51,663 nucleotides of DNA from Runella limosa DSM 17973 (GCF_000482465.1 NZ_KI519421.1:132321-183983); one strand, 5' to 3'. Positions 35,954 to 45,304 are shown, counted from the first letter of the stretch. The notes: a model not told the origin generated them from the sequence alone. Numbers and translations: made by a program.

Positions 35954-37462
35954 TTAAAGGGCTCCGTTTTTTACCCTAATTAATTTCCCGTTTACTTCAT
36001 CCGTAAGTAAATACAATTTCCCCGCAGGGCTTTGCGTCACTTTTCTAATCCGTAAACGCTCATTCGTGAATAGTTCTTCGGCAGTTTTGATTATTTCTCC
36101 CTCAACCGCAAGCCTCCATACACTACCTTTTGATAATCCACCTACCAGCAAATGTTGGTTCCAAGCGGAAAATTCGCTTCCCGAATAAAAATGTATGCCC
36201 GTAGGAGCGACCGTTTGTGCCCACGACCAAGCGGGTTCGGTGTAATCGTTGCCCTCAATAGGCTTCCGTTCAAATTCCGCAAAACGGTACTTACCTGTTG
36301 TTTTCATAGGCCAACCATAATTCGCGCCTGCTTTTAGCACGTTGAGTTCGTCGCCTTGGTGCGTTCCGTGCTCACTAAACCACAGCTGGTTCGTTTTAGC
36401 GTTGAGGGTAATTCCTTGCGCGGCTCTGATACCCATGGCATACAGGCCAGGAATTGCCTTTTCACCAAAGATAGGATTATCGCTGGGAATCGTCCCATCG
36501 GAATTGATGCGGTAAATTTTTCCTCGTTTATCTTCTTTGTTTTGGGCAATGGGCAATGCAGGCTCATCTTTTTCTGTAAACAACCGCTCGCCAATGGTAA
36601 AATACAATTTGCCGTCACTTCCAAACGCCATCCCTCCCCCATAATGTACTCGCTCATACGTGAATGGGGTAGCGACAAAAAGGACTTTTATTTGCTGCAA
36701 AACCCCATTTTCAAGTATTGCTCTCACTATCTTGGTGGTTCTTCCTTGAGGGGCTTTGACGGCATACGACAAATAGACGTATTTATTTTTCTTGAAATCT
36801 GGGTCCAGCAGCACTTCAAATTTACCAGTGTTGTCTCCAAACGTACCAAGGCTGTCCTCTACGTCGATGGGGAAACCTTGAACCTTTTTTCTTTCTTTAG
36901 TTACTACATTTAATTGAAGTAAATCACCCTCTTTTTCTGAAATAAGCACCTCTTCTTCAGAAACAAAAGCCATGCTCCAAGGGCGTTTTAGTCCTTCGAG
37001 GATAATTTCTTTCTGAAGCTGAATGGCATTTACGTCCACGACTTTGTGCGATTTTCGGGTCGAAACTTTGTCCGCGATTACCCAACCGTCATTGGTTTTC
37101 ATGAGGTTGAAATAATCAGTAAACAAGTCTTTCTCCGTACTGATTTCCACTTTTGCACTTCCCATGTTGTCAGTAACATCAATCGTCACGATGCGTGTAG
37201 TCAAGTTTTTGGGTCTTGGATGCGGCCGAAATAAACTTAGGTACTGACTTCGCGAATAATCGACAAATGTGCCTTCGCGGTAGTTTTTCAAATGACACGA
37301 TGCGTGCATAGCTTTCCCCACTTTTGTCGTATCGCCAGTAGCCCACCCGTCAAAATACAATTGAATGGTGTTTTCAATCAGTTGCCTTTCGGTGGGGGCA
37401 CTTTGGGCAATTGCTGCAAAAAAATGGGTTAATAAAAACACACTCAACAATCCTTTTTTCAT
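35954..37462 (-). CDS. secreted NTF2-like/PQQ-type sugar dehydrogenase fusion
   Basis: 502 residues from ATG 37462; an ATG at 37516 would put 18 charged residues before the signal peptide (MKKGLLSVFLLTHFF ending AIAQ). Residues about 25-145 are an NTF2/lumazine-binding-like domain (IQLYFDGWATGDTTKVGKAMH, NLMKTNDGWVIADKV). Residues about 160-500 are a glucose/sorbosone dehydrogenase beta-propeller: LKRPWSMAFV, HYGGGMAFGSDGKLYFTIGE, GIRAAQGI, LWFSEHGTHQGDELN and GANYGWP. PQQ-dependent periplasmic sugar oxidation is the family role; PQQ use is not proven here. The two-domain fusion is uncommon. Confidence 0.88.
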   Translation of the reverse strand: MKKGLLSVFLLTHFFAAIAQSAPTERQLIENTIQLYFDGWATGDTTKVGKAMHASCHLKNYREGTFVDYSRSQYLSLFRPHPRPKNLTTRIVTIDVTDNMGSAKVEISTEKDLFTDYFNLMKTNDGWVIADKVSTRKSHKVVDVNAIQLQKEIILEGLKRPWSMAFVSEEEVLISEKEGDLLQLNVVTKERKKVQGFPIDVEDSLGTFGDNTGKFEVLLDPDFKKNKYVYLSYAVKAPQGRTTKIVRAILENGVLQQIKVLFVATPFTYERVHYGGGMAFGSDGKLYFTIGERLFTEKDEPALPIAQNKEDKRGKIYRINSDGTIPSDNPIFGEKAIPGLYAMGIRAAQGITLNAKTNQLWFSEHGTHQGDELNVLKAGANYGWPMKTTGKYRFAEFERKPIEGNDYTEPAWSWAQTVAPTGIHFYSGSEFSAWNQHLLVGGLSKGSVWRLAVEGEIIKTAEELFTNERLRIRKVTQSPAGKLYLLTDEVNGKLIRVKNGAL

Positions 37463-37572
37463 CTTACAGTTCTTTTGAAGTTGATCAAAACGAAAACGCT
37501 TCGTTTTGCGGTTCAAAAATCATAAGAACTTTAATGCCAGAGGTTCGGGATGTTAAATTTAGTAGTACGGTT

Positions 37573-38634
37573 TTATAAATCTGGAGCAGTTTGCTTTTGA
37601 TACGCGCTGGGTGTCAAACCTTTAATCTTTTTGAAGGTGGCAAAAAAAGTAGATTTAGAATTGAACCCCACTTCATCTCCGATGGCATCTATGGTCAAAT
37701 GAAGGCTCGAGGATAAGATTTTGCAGGCTTCTTCAATCCGATATTCGTTGATGAACAATGAAAAATTTTTCTCTACATGCTCATTTAAAAGCTGCGATAG
37801 TTGATGCCCTGAAACCCCGATTTCTTTGGCAAGATCATTCAATTTTAAGTTAGGGTCTTTAAAAATCTTTTTCTCTTCCATCATCCGTTGTAGCTTGCCA
37901 ATCATCAACGCGACTTCCTGCTCATCCAGTTTTTTATCTACGTACTTTTGGGTTGTAAAAGAAGACAAATCATTGGTTTTCTTGCGATAAAGCAGGATAA
38001 ACACGACCAAATAAATGATGATAGAAAAATAAAGCGCCCCCAAAATGTAGCTGCCTTTGGTGATACTCAAAATAGCCCATACGTACGAAGTAAACAGTAA
38101 AAATACGCCTCCCACAATTGTTAAAACCCATTTTTCAAAAGCTTTAAGACTTTCTTTTCGGAGTATTTTTTTCAGAAGCGGCCCAATTGTCCAACCCGAA
38201 AAAGCGATATAGACACCCCACTGCAAATAGATAAGGGGGATGATGTAATGGCGCCACCACGCTGGCACTCTTTCATAGGGATACAGCACGCCAACCGTCA
38301 GTATGGTCAACAGCCAAAACACCAACTGACCCACCCACGATTTGGGCATACTACGAATTTGTTGCATTTCGGACTTAACAAAAAAATACAAGAAAGGGCC
38401 GATAAAAAAGCAAGCGGTAAGCCCAATTTGCAGGTATATTTTGGGCAAACTGTAATCAAAGAAATAGACGACTGATTTTCCGATTCGGATACTCAACACC
38501 AACAACAAAGCCCCTAGTAGATAGTTAGAAAGGTGTTTTTTAGCCGTAAAGAAAAAAAAATATAGGCTTAAAATGAGGCCATTAAACGCCCCCAATGCAC
38601 TAAAAAAGAACAATACTTTATCTCCAAGGCTCAT
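37573..38634 (-). CDS. membrane-embedded AraC-family regulator (seven TM helices)
   Basis: 353 residues. Seven hydrophobic helices span about 1-225, beginning VLFFFSALGAFNGLILSLYF and ending YILGALYFSIIIYLVVFILLY. A short cytoplasmic linker leads to a C-terminal AraC domain (LNDLAKEIGVSGHQLSQLLNEHVEKNFSLFINEYR, IDAIGDEVGFNSKSTFFATFKKIKGLTPSAYQ). This 7TM-AraC design lets a membrane signal act directly on DNA and is typical of Bacteroidota. Target genes are not evident; neighbours on both sides are separate units. Confidence 0.93.
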   Translation of the reverse strand: MSLGDKVLFFFSALGAFNGLILSLYFFFFTAKKHLSNYLLGALLLVLSIRIGKSVVYFFDYSLPKIYLQIGLTACFFIGPFLYFFVKSEMQQIRSMPKSWVGQLVFWLLTILTVGVLYPYERVPAWWRHYIIPLIYLQWGVYIAFSGWTIGPLLKKILRKESLKAFEKWVLTIVGGVFLLFTSYVWAILSITKGSYILGALYFSIIIYLVVFILLYRKKTNDLSSFTTQKYVDKKLDEQEVALMIGKLQRMMEEKKIFKDPNLKLNDLAKEIGVSGHQLSQLLNEHVEKNFSLFINEYRIEEACKILSSSLHLTIDAIGDEVGFNSKSTFFATFKKIKGLTPSAYQKQTAPDL

Positions 38635-38709
38635 TTTTTGAGCTATTTATCTATGGTAGTTGCTTGTTTCACTTTCTTTATAAACTCAACTTATACTCCC
38701 GTAATTTTA

Positions 38710-38734
38710 GCAATTTTTTCGACGAAAAAATTGC
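38710..38734. repeat. 25-bp near-perfect palindrome
   Basis: GCAATTTTTTCG (38710-38721) and CGAAAAAATTGC (38723-38734) flank a single A. It lies in the 220-bp gap between the start of the 7TM-AraC gene (38634) and the end of the receptor gene (38855). It could be the receptor gene terminator or an operator for the AraC gene. Nothing else is visible in this gap. Confidence 0.55.
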
Positions 38735-38854
38735 TTTACATGGCACGATTAGTCGTAAACTTAGACAAAACGACAAATTCCCTTCGTTAGTTTCCAACAC
38801 CTGCTCCTTTACCAAACATTCAACCACTGACTCACTCATTCAAATCTACGTATT

Positions 38855-41290
38855 TTACTTCACTCGCTCCCTTTCTTCGTCTTTCGAATCATATTTTATG
38901 CTTTGGGTATTTTTACCAAAACTTCGTGAGTAGGTCAATTTAACAACCCGATAAAATACCGTTTCATCGCGCCAATTTGATACCGTATTGATGTCAAACG
39001 CAATGGGCGTCATGCCTCCGTTGTGAGAAAAGACACTAAACGAACGAAACACATCGGGTAAAGTAAGCAATAAGGTTCCTTTGTCATTTTTAAGTTTTTT
39101 AGCAATTCCTACATTGGCTACACCAAAGCCTTTGATTGTATTTGGCCCTTCAAAATAGGGCATATTGTACCATCCCGAAAACTCAATTTCAAAGTTTTTA
39201 GGTAAGTTGATTTGTTGTGAAAAATTGAGATTCTGAAACACATATCGCTTTTCGGCAGGAAATTGACTGTAAGAAACCTTATAATCTCGGACAGACGTGA
39301 GGGTGTTGAGGGTAAATTTCCACCATTTTGTAAGTTGAAAAGGGTAACTCAAAAATAGATTCAGACTTTTCATGTAATCTAGGTTTTGTGGCGAAGAAAT
39401 GCCTACATCTTTGGTGGCGTTTGAGGTAATCTGATACCTCAAAATAGGATTCAAATCGTATTGAGCTGACATACCAATACTCAAACCATTTTTTGAATAC
39501 TCAACTTTGAGCATATCAGAAAGCGTAGGTTTTAGCAATGGATTTCCAGAAAAAATAAAAGTGGGGTCGGTGTAAAACAAATTGGAAATCAAGTCGGTAT
39601 AGGCAGGGCGACTGATACGGCGACTGTAATTGAAATTAATCGAGGAATTTTGATTAATGGCATAGGTATAAAGCACCGATGGAAAGAATTTTGAAATCTC
39701 AAATACTTCCTCTTGATTGCTAAAATCTCTTTTCCAATATTCATAACGCAGCCCCAAAAGAAGGTTACTTTTAGCGTCAAGCATATACTTAACTTGAGAA
39801 TACACCGCCGCAATCCGTTCCTGACTTTTGAGTTGGCTTTGAGAGCGTGGGTCTATTTCCCAAGTGTCGTTTACTTTTCTTTCTACCTTACTGTCGTTTT
39901 CATTTTGTGCAAAACTTGTTTTTATGCCAAAATCAGCATTAATTTTTTCGCTAAATTGGGTATTCAAATCAGCTTTAAAAACGCCCACATGTATTTTAGA
40001 AACGCTTTCGCCTCTATTTCCGTACGTAAAAATTGAAAACTGTGGTTTTATCGGCTGCTTTTGTTCATTAAAATATTCCAAAGAAATACCTGCGGGGCTG
40101 TTGTTGGAATAATTAATGTAACTAAAATCGGCATTGAAATGGGTTTTAGGCGAAAAATTTTGTTTGAAATAAAACGAAGAAATATTGTTTTGCTTGGTCG
40201 TCAATCCATCTGAAAGCATTGCTATTTCAAAATAATCGCCCCTTTTTAGCTGATAAGTACCTCCGTTGTTCACCAAATTATGAGATTTATCAAAACTTCC
40301 AACAAAATCTACCCCAAGTGTAGTTTTGGGGTTAGGCTGATATTGTACCGCAAAATTTAGATTATGATTGTTTTGGTATCGGCGAGCAATCCCATAAAAA
40401 GTATTGTAGGTTTCGCCCAACATAAACGAAGCCCCTGCTGTACCATCGCCCGCGTATCCAGATTTCCGAACATCATGATTGAAAGAATAGGAAGCATTAA
40501 GATTTAGCTTTTTAAATCCATGAGAAAAGCCAATTGTGGTAAGGACTTTCTCTCTATAACCATACCCTGCCGTAGCCGAAAAATTGATTTTCGTCCCCAA
40601 TGTTTCGTTATTCTTGAAGATAATATTGATAATCCCCGCTCCTCCGTCAGCGTCATATTGGGCAGAGGGAGAAGTGATGAGTTCTATCTTTTCGATATTG
40701 TCGGCTACCGTATTTTCAAGCAACGACATCAATTCCTCCATCGGCATCTGCACTTTTCGGCCATTGAACATGATCGTTACGCCGCTTTGTCCGTTCAAGC
40801 TAAATTGGTTGTTTCGGCGGTCCGAAATCACCCCTGGCAGCCGCTCCAGTACCTGCAAAGCATTACTTCCTTTGGTCATAAGGCTACTTTGAACATTGAT
40901 AATTTTGCCCAACGGCGTGGTCTGAACGAGCTCTTTCTTGGCCGAAACCTGTACTTCGTTCAGGGTATTTTCTTCTTCTAAAAGTGTCAAATCGGCCAGT
41001 GTGATGGTAGAATTGGTAGAATTGGAAGAATTTACTTCAAACGCCTCAGAAAGTCGCGTCTGATACCCTACCCCACTGATTTTCAAATAAAAACGCCCAA
41101 TTTTCGACAACGAAAGTTGATAATTTCCTCCTTCATTAGTAGTGGTACCTGATACCAAACTGCTATCGGAAGCAGCCAAAAGCAGCACATTGACAAACGG
41201 AACAGCTTCTCCTTTTGGAGTAATGATTTTGCCTGTGATTTGCGCAAAAGCGACGTTTGAAAAAAGAATGATAATCAATAGCGTTTTCAT
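38855..41290 (-). CDS. outer-membrane beta-barrel receptor (TonB-type, OMP_b-brl_3 family)
   Basis: 811 residues with a signal peptide ending VAFAQ. A carboxypeptidase-regulatory-like beta-sandwich covers about 17-95 (ITGKIITPKGEAVPFVNVLLL, GGNYQLSLSKIGRFYLKISGVGYQTRL). A plug domain at about 110-235 (NALQVLERLPGVISDRRNNQFSLNGQSGVTIMFNGR) precedes a long beta-barrel (YSRRISRPAYTDL is typical). It should transport or sense a ligand at the outer membrane. No SusD-like partner is present. The divergent neighbour is an ECF sigma factor with an envelope extension, which suggests surface signalling. Confidence 0.92.
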   Translation of the reverse strand: MKTLLIIILFSNVAFAQITGKIITPKGEAVPFVNVLLLAASDSSLVSGTTTNEGGNYQLSLSKIGRFYLKISGVGYQTRLSEAFEVNSSNSTNSTITLADLTLLEEENTLNEVQVSAKKELVQTTPLGKIINVQSSLMTKGSNALQVLERLPGVISDRRNNQFSLNGQSGVTIMFNGRKVQMPMEELMSLLENTVADNIEKIELITSPSAQYDADGGAGIINIIFKNNETLGTKINFSATAGYGYREKVLTTIGFSHGFKKLNLNASYSFNHDVRKSGYAGDGTAGASFMLGETYNTFYGIARRYQNNHNLNFAVQYQPNPKTTLGVDFVGSFDKSHNLVNNGGTYQLKRGDYFEIAMLSDGLTTKQNNISSFYFKQNFSPKTHFNADFSYINYSNNSPAGISLEYFNEQKQPIKPQFSIFTYGNRGESVSKIHVGVFKADLNTQFSEKINADFGIKTSFAQNENDSKVERKVNDTWEIDPRSQSQLKSQERIAAVYSQVKYMLDAKSNLLLGLRYEYWKRDFSNQEEVFEISKFFPSVLYTYAINQNSSINFNYSRRISRPAYTDLISNLFYTDPTFIFSGNPLLKPTLSDMLKVEYSKNGLSIGMSAQYDLNPILRYQITSNATKDVGISSPQNLDYMKSLNLFLSYPFQLTKWWKFTLNTLTSVRDYKVSYSQFPAEKRYVFQNLNFSQQINLPKNFEIEFSGWYNMPYFEGPNTIKGFGVANVGIAKKLKNDKGTLLLTLPDVFRSFSVFSHNGGMTPIAFDINTVSNWRDETVFYRVVKLTYSRSFGKNTQSIKYDSKDEERERVK

Positions 41291-41469
41291 GTTTCTGTTT
41301 TTTCTTCAAAGCAAACAAGACTTTTTCGCTCTATTTGATACGATTGACGAAGTGTCAGGATTGATTGATGAAATGTGGGTATTGGGTATAGTATCAAGCA
41401 TCAATATTTTTTAATAAATTTATTTTTTGTATCCCTGCCACGCTTTCAGTTTTTTGCATCATGTAGTCT

Positions 41470-42993
41470 ATGGAACATTCAAATTCGATAGCAGCGTCAA
41501 AAACTTTTTGGGAAAAAACCTACCACCAAAACATCAACAAATTGATTGGTATAGGTTATCGCTATACGACAGATAGGCAAATAGCCGAAGATTTGGCCCA
41601 TGATGCGTTTTTGTTGGCGTATGAAAAAGTGGATGAGTTTGAAGGAAAAGGACCATTTGAAGCATGGCTGCGGCGTATTATGGTAAACCAATGCCTACAA
41701 TATTTACGTGAACAAAGAAAACAGAAGTATATAGCCGATTATCTACAACATGAAGTGGAAACTAACGAAGAGTTATCGAACGACGAAAAACAAGACTTCT
41801 CAGAAGCAGAACTTTTAGCAGCAATCAACCAATTGCCAGAGCATCATAAAATGGTGTTTAATCTTTATGTAATTGATGGATTTAGCCATGCTCAAATTGC
41901 CAAAGAGCTTGACATTAGCGAAGGTACTTCAAAATCTCATTTGGCGAGGGCTCGTAAGAAGATAAAGGAACTACTGAGTCAAAAGAAGAAAAAATCAAGC
42001 TTTTTTTTACTTTTTTGGAATATTGACAAACTTTATAAGCAAAGATTCAAGCATTTTGAACTTCCTTCTTCCAATGATATTTCTTTTGATTCCTTTACAA
42101 ATCACAGTATTTCTGAGCCCATTTTTAACACTCAAATACCTTTGATTAATAACTATTTGACTGCTGTGGTTACTATTTCAAGTATTGGAGTGCTCATCTT
42201 AACTTTTTGGATAAATTCTGATAAACCCAAACCAATTATCGAAGCAAAAGAAAATAATATTTTAAAAGACACTGCCACCCTTTCAGAAAATCGCATCAAT
42301 AGTAAAAAAGGTTCTTTAACTATAAATGCAGATTCAATGAAAAATTTAAAATCAATCGGGCTGGTAGCAGCAACAGTCGCAAGTTTTGCCGTAATTAGCA
42401 ATGCACAGACAAAAATTTCTACAAACTCCACCGCTAAAATGGAAACAATTGTAGATAAACCACAAACAGTTGTTTTGGATAAACCCTCACAAGCAAATAC
42501 TGATAAGGTACAAAAAGTGGTTTTGGATGGAGATGGGGTTTCAAAAGTAATTATAGATAAGCCACAAACAGTTGTTTTGGATAAACCCTCAGAAGCAAAT
42601 GGCGATAAGCTACAAAAAGTTATTTTGGATGGGTATTCAGAAGTAATTATTGATAAACCACAAAAAGTTGTATTGGATAATCCCATAAAGACCAATGTTT
42701 TAGGGACTTTTTATGGCGAAAAGCTCTATTGGTCAGAGGAAAACAATGAGCTTTATTTTGAAGGAAAATCTATCATTAAATTTGGCAAAAATAATACCAT
42801 CACGAATGGTAGAATAAGTTTTTTGGATAAAGTATATTATTTGGTAATAGATGGCAAGCCTGCAAAATTGGGTGATAAAATAAATCTAACCAACAAAAAA
42901 TACAACCTCAGGTCGCTATCGACACAAAATGCCCTTGCAAAGTACGGTGATGCGGGCAAAAATGGTGCAATCGAAATAGAGATAGAAGAATGA
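41470..42993 (+). CDS. ECF sigma factor with C-terminal transmembrane and envelope-like extension
   Basis: 507 residues. Sigma region 2 (TTDRQIAEDLAHDAFLLAYEKV, then FEAWLRRIMVNQCLQYLR) and region 4 (LPEHHKMVFNLYVIDGFSHAQIAKELDISEGTSKSHLARARKKI) occupy residues 1-175. A transmembrane helix follows at about 223-249. At residue 290 there is a signal-peptide-like stretch (MKNLKSIGLVAATVASF, then NAQ). Residues about 325-410 are a roughly 34-residue repeat (IDKPQTVVLDKPS), and the tail ends in a TonB-plug-like AKYGDAGKNGAIEI. ECF factors are normally about 190 residues, so this is an unusual fusion. ATG 42337 could also start a separate secreted protein. It is divergent from the outer-membrane receptor gene. 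Confidence 0.88.
   Translation: MEHSNSIAASKTFWEKTYHQNINKLIGIGYRYTTDRQIAEDLAHDAFLLAYEKVDEFEGKGPFEAWLRRIMVNQCLQYLREQRKQKYIADYLQHEVETNEELSNDEKQDFSEAELLAAINQLPEHHKMVFNLYVIDGFSHAQIAKELDISEGTSKSHLARARKKIKELLSQKKKKSSFFLLFWNIDKLYKQRFKHFELPSSNDISFDSFTNHSISEPIFNTQIPLINNYLTAVVTISSIGVLILTFWINSDKPKPIIEAKENNILKDTATLSENRINSKKGSLTINADSMKNLKSIGLVAATVASFAVISNAQTKISTNSTAKMETIVDKPQTVVLDKPSQANTDKVQKVVLDGDGVSKVIIDKPQTVVLDKPSEANGDKLQKVILDGYSEVIIDKPQKVVLDNPIKTNVLGTFYGEKLYWSEENNELYFEGKSIIKFGKNNTITNGRISFLDKVYYLVIDGKPAKLGDKINLTNKKYNLRSLSTQNALAKYGDAGKNGAIEIEIEE
42461..42668 (+). repeat. tandem coding repeat of about 102 bp in the sigma-factor extension
   Basis: The decamer CACAAACAGT recurs at 42461 and 42563, and as CACAAAAAGT at 42659, giving periods of 102 and 96 bp (34 and 32 codons). 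The encoded unit reads roughly DKPQTVVLDKPS-AN-DK-QKVVLDG. The copies are still close at DNA level, so the expansion is recent. Confidence 0.85.
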
Positions 42994-43185
42994 AAAAGTA
43001 CCACCACTACTTTGACACGTATTTTAAGCCAAACTTCTGAATCTGACTCTGTTGGAACAGGATTTACCTACAATGGCAATAAATACAATTTGGTCATATT
43101 GGGATATAAAGGATTCGACTTGGAAATCATGGTCTATCCATTTAAAAAATATAAAAGCGGTGCGAGTATTAATAGTTACTTTTAG
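42994..43185 (+). pseudogene. in-frame open extension after the sigma-factor stop codon (possible truncated tail)
   Basis: Immediately after the TGA at 42991-42993, in the same frame, 63 codons stay open to TAG at 43183-43185. They encode plausible protein (SVGTGFTYNGNKYNLVILG, YKGFDLEIMVYPFKKY) with no start codon near the beginning. They may be the former C-terminus of the 507-residue protein, cut by a nonsense change, or a remnant of another gene. Codon use and composition look coding. Nothing else is seen in the 311-bp gap except the repeats at 43218-43258. Confidence 0.5.
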
Positions 43186-43217
43186 CCATAAGGAGATGAG
43201 TCGTAAAATGGGCTAAG

Positions 43218-43258
43218 TGGACTTTTCACGAAAGCAAATTTGGACTTTTCAGAAAAGT
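43218..43258. promoter_or_regulatory. candidate AraC operator: 11-bp direct repeat plus small palindrome
   Basis: TGGACTTTTCA occurs at 43218-43228 and 43241-43251, 23 bp apart start to start. This is close to two helical turns, as for tandem AraC half-sites. The second copy runs into a perfect 7-1-7 palindrome (ACTTTTC-A-GAAAAGT, 43244-43258). The site is 47 bp upstream of the dehydrogenase start. The AraC gene that ends this two-gene unit is the natural candidate to bind it. Confidence 0.5.
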
Positions 43259-43304
43259 GAGGCGCAGTTTTTATTCAGAATTTTGTGACATAAACTGAAT
43301 AAAA

Positions 43305-44342
43305 ATGAAAACCAAAGAAACAGTATTAGTCACAGGAGGAACAGGCTTTGTAGGAAGACAACTTATCCTCCAACTTTTGCAAAAAGGGTATCAGGTTAAA
43401 ACCACCATTCGTAACCTTACCAACAAAGAAAGTTTAATCTCCAGCCTAAAAGCAAATGGAATTAAGTCCTTAGAAGACCTTTCCTTTGCCCAAGCAGAAC
43501 TGACCAAGGATGATCATTGGGAGCAAATCATGAACGGCTGTAAGTATGTCTTGAGCGTCGCTTCACCCGTTTTTTTTGATGTTCCACAAAATGAACAAGA
43601 AGCAATCCGCCCCGCCGTGGAAGGTATTCTTCGAGTACTGAAATTCGCAAAAAAAGCAGACGTAAAACGAGTTGTGATGACGTCAAATTTCGGTGCAGTT
43701 GGATTTAGCCATACTGATACCACGACCCAAACCAATGAAGAAGACTGGACAGATATTCGCCTCAAAGGCTTGTCGGTTTATGAAAAATCAAAAACACTGG
43801 CCGAAAGAGCCGCATGGGATTTTATTGCGAGGGAGGGCGAAAGTTTAGAGTTTGTGACCATCAATCCCGTAGCGATTTTAGGGCCATCGCTTGATGCTCA
43901 TTTTTCGGGAAGTTTCCATTTGCTCGAAAACCTTTTGAACGGCTCGATGAAAGTCATCCCTAACATTCCCCTCAACGTAGTCGATGTTCGCGACGTTGCA
44001 GATTTACACATTCGAGCCATGACTCACCCCATGGCAAAAGGTCATCGCTTTATTGCTTCTGCCGACGGCCAAATTTCCATCCAAGAGATTGCTACATTGT
44101 TAAAAACACACCTTCCTGAAGTTTCTCAAAAAGTTTCTTCCAAAAAACTTCCAGATTGGGTTCTTTCTTTTGCATCTTTATTCAATGCCAAAGCAAAAGA
44201 AGGGGTAATGCTACGAAACGTGAATCGTAATATTAGCAATCAAAAAGCCAAAACTTTATTGGGCTGGACACCCATTGCAACCCAAGAACAGACTATTTTG
44301 GCTGCCGTAGAAAGTATGGTTCAATACAGTAAACTCCCATGA
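43305..44342 (+). CDS. NAD(P)-dependent epimerase/dehydratase-family reductase
   Basis: 345 residues of the extended short-chain dehydrogenase type. The N-terminal nucleotide-binding motif is VTGGTGFVGRQLI. The catalytic Tyr-x-x-x-Lys is at VYEKSKTLAE, preceded by the MTSNFGAVGF strand. The sequence is closest in style to dihydroflavonol-4-reductase/aldehyde reductases (NPVAILGPSL). It probably reduces a carbonyl with NADPH in the cytoplasm. Its stop overlaps the start of the AraC gene by 4 bp (ATGA), so the two are translationally coupled. Confidence 0.92.
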   Translation: MKTKETVLVTGGTGFVGRQLILQLLQKGYQVKTTIRNLTNKESLISSLKANGIKSLEDLSFAQAELTKDDHWEQIMNGCKYVLSVASPVFFDVPQNEQEAIRPAVEGILRVLKFAKKADVKRVVMTSNFGAVGFSHTDTTTQTNEEDWTDIRLKGLSVYEKSKTLAERAAWDFIAREGESLEFVTINPVAILGPSLDAHFSGSFHLLENLLNGSMKVIPNIPLNVVDVRDVADLHIRAMTHPMAKGHRFIASADGQISIQEIATLLKTHLPEVSQKVSSKKLPDWVLSFASLFNAKAKEGVMLRNVNRNISNQKAKTLLGWTPIATQEQTILAAVESMVQYSKLP

Positions 44343-45124
44343 GAGCAATAACCAAAGATAAAAAGTCGGCGATATTACGAGAACAATTTATCCCTGACCA
44401 TGTATTTTTTTACATCCAAAAAGGAGGGATTCGTTTTTTTGATGGCGACCAAAACTACACCTTCCGCGAAGGCCAATGTGGTATTGCGCTTAAAAATCGA
44501 TTGGCAAAGTTTAGTGTGCTTGATTCAATCGACGAATTTGAGCCCATCATTATTTGTTTTGAAGAAGCATTTTTGAAAGATTTTTTGCGCAAATACCCAC
44601 GTATCATTGCTACATCTCACGCCAAAAATGTTTTTATCAACCTTACTCCAACGGCACTGATAGCTGAATTCATACGTTCGTTAAAGCCTTATTATAAAGA
44701 TGTTATGGAACTCGACGAGGCTTTTGAGGAGCTCAAACACGAAGAGCTTTTACTCATTCTGCTTCGGAATCAGCCTGAAATTGCCCATGTTCTTTTTGAT
44801 TTTGGAATCCCTGAAAAAATCAATTTGGAAGCCTTCATGAACCGAAACTTCACGTTTAATGTGAGTCTCCAACGCTTTTCTTACATGACGGGAAGAAGTT
44901 TATCGGCCTTTAAGAGGGATTTTAAGGCTATTTTCAACGAAACACCAAGTCGTTGGTTAGTGCAAAGGAGGTTGGAAGAAGCATTCTTTTTGCTACAAAA
45001 GAAAAATCGTAAGCCTTCCGAAATTTATTTGGAACTGGGCTTTGAAACTTTAGCTCATTTTTCAACCACTTTTAAAAAACGATTTGGTCTAAACCCAACA
45101 GCATTGATTGAAAAAAACACCTAA
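44339..45124 (+). CDS. AraC-family transcriptional regulator
   Basis: 261 residues, starting inside the stop codon of the reductase gene. An N-terminal beta-rich sensor domain (IPDHVFFYIQKGGIRFFDGDQNYTFREGQCGIAL) resembles the ExsA/YeaM type. The C-terminal AraC domain is at about 165-255 (SLQRFSYMTGRSLSAFKRDFKAIFNETPSRWLVQRR, then PSEIYLELGFETLAHFSTTFKKRFGLNP). The overlap indicates that it regulates its own unit, probably through the repeats upstream of 43305. Confidence 0.93.
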   Translation: MRAITKDKKSAILREQFIPDHVFFYIQKGGIRFFDGDQNYTFREGQCGIALKNRLAKFSVLDSIDEFEPIIICFEEAFLKDFLRKYPRIIATSHAKNVFINLTPTALIAEFIRSLKPYYKDVMELDEAFEELKHEELLLILLRNQPEIAHVLFDFGIPEKINLEAFMNRNFTFNVSLQRFSYMTGRSLSAFKRDFKAIFNETPSRWLVQRRLEEAFFLLQKKNRKPSEIYLELGFETLAHFSTTFKKRFGLNPTALIEKNT

Positions 45125-45304
45125 CTCATCTCACTCATTCTATTCTATCAGTAGGTTAAACGCATTTCAAACTTATCAACACTGAGTTTAGGAGTGTCAT
45201 TCCTTCACCCCTTGTTTCATCCCATTTTCGGGGTATTTCAAACCAATTTTTACTTCACGAGAGGTGTTTGCGCTAAACTTGCGTTTCAAAACCTTAACAC
45301 GCTC

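Noticed and set aside
36356-36913. 185-codon plus-strand open frame opposite the sugar dehydrogenase gene
   Set aside because: The minus-strand gene has clear GSDH motifs; the opposite frame shows no conserved domain.
42461-42668. Tandem repeats considered as CRISPR-like
   Set aside because: The units are adjacent and in frame, with no spacers, and are clearly coding.
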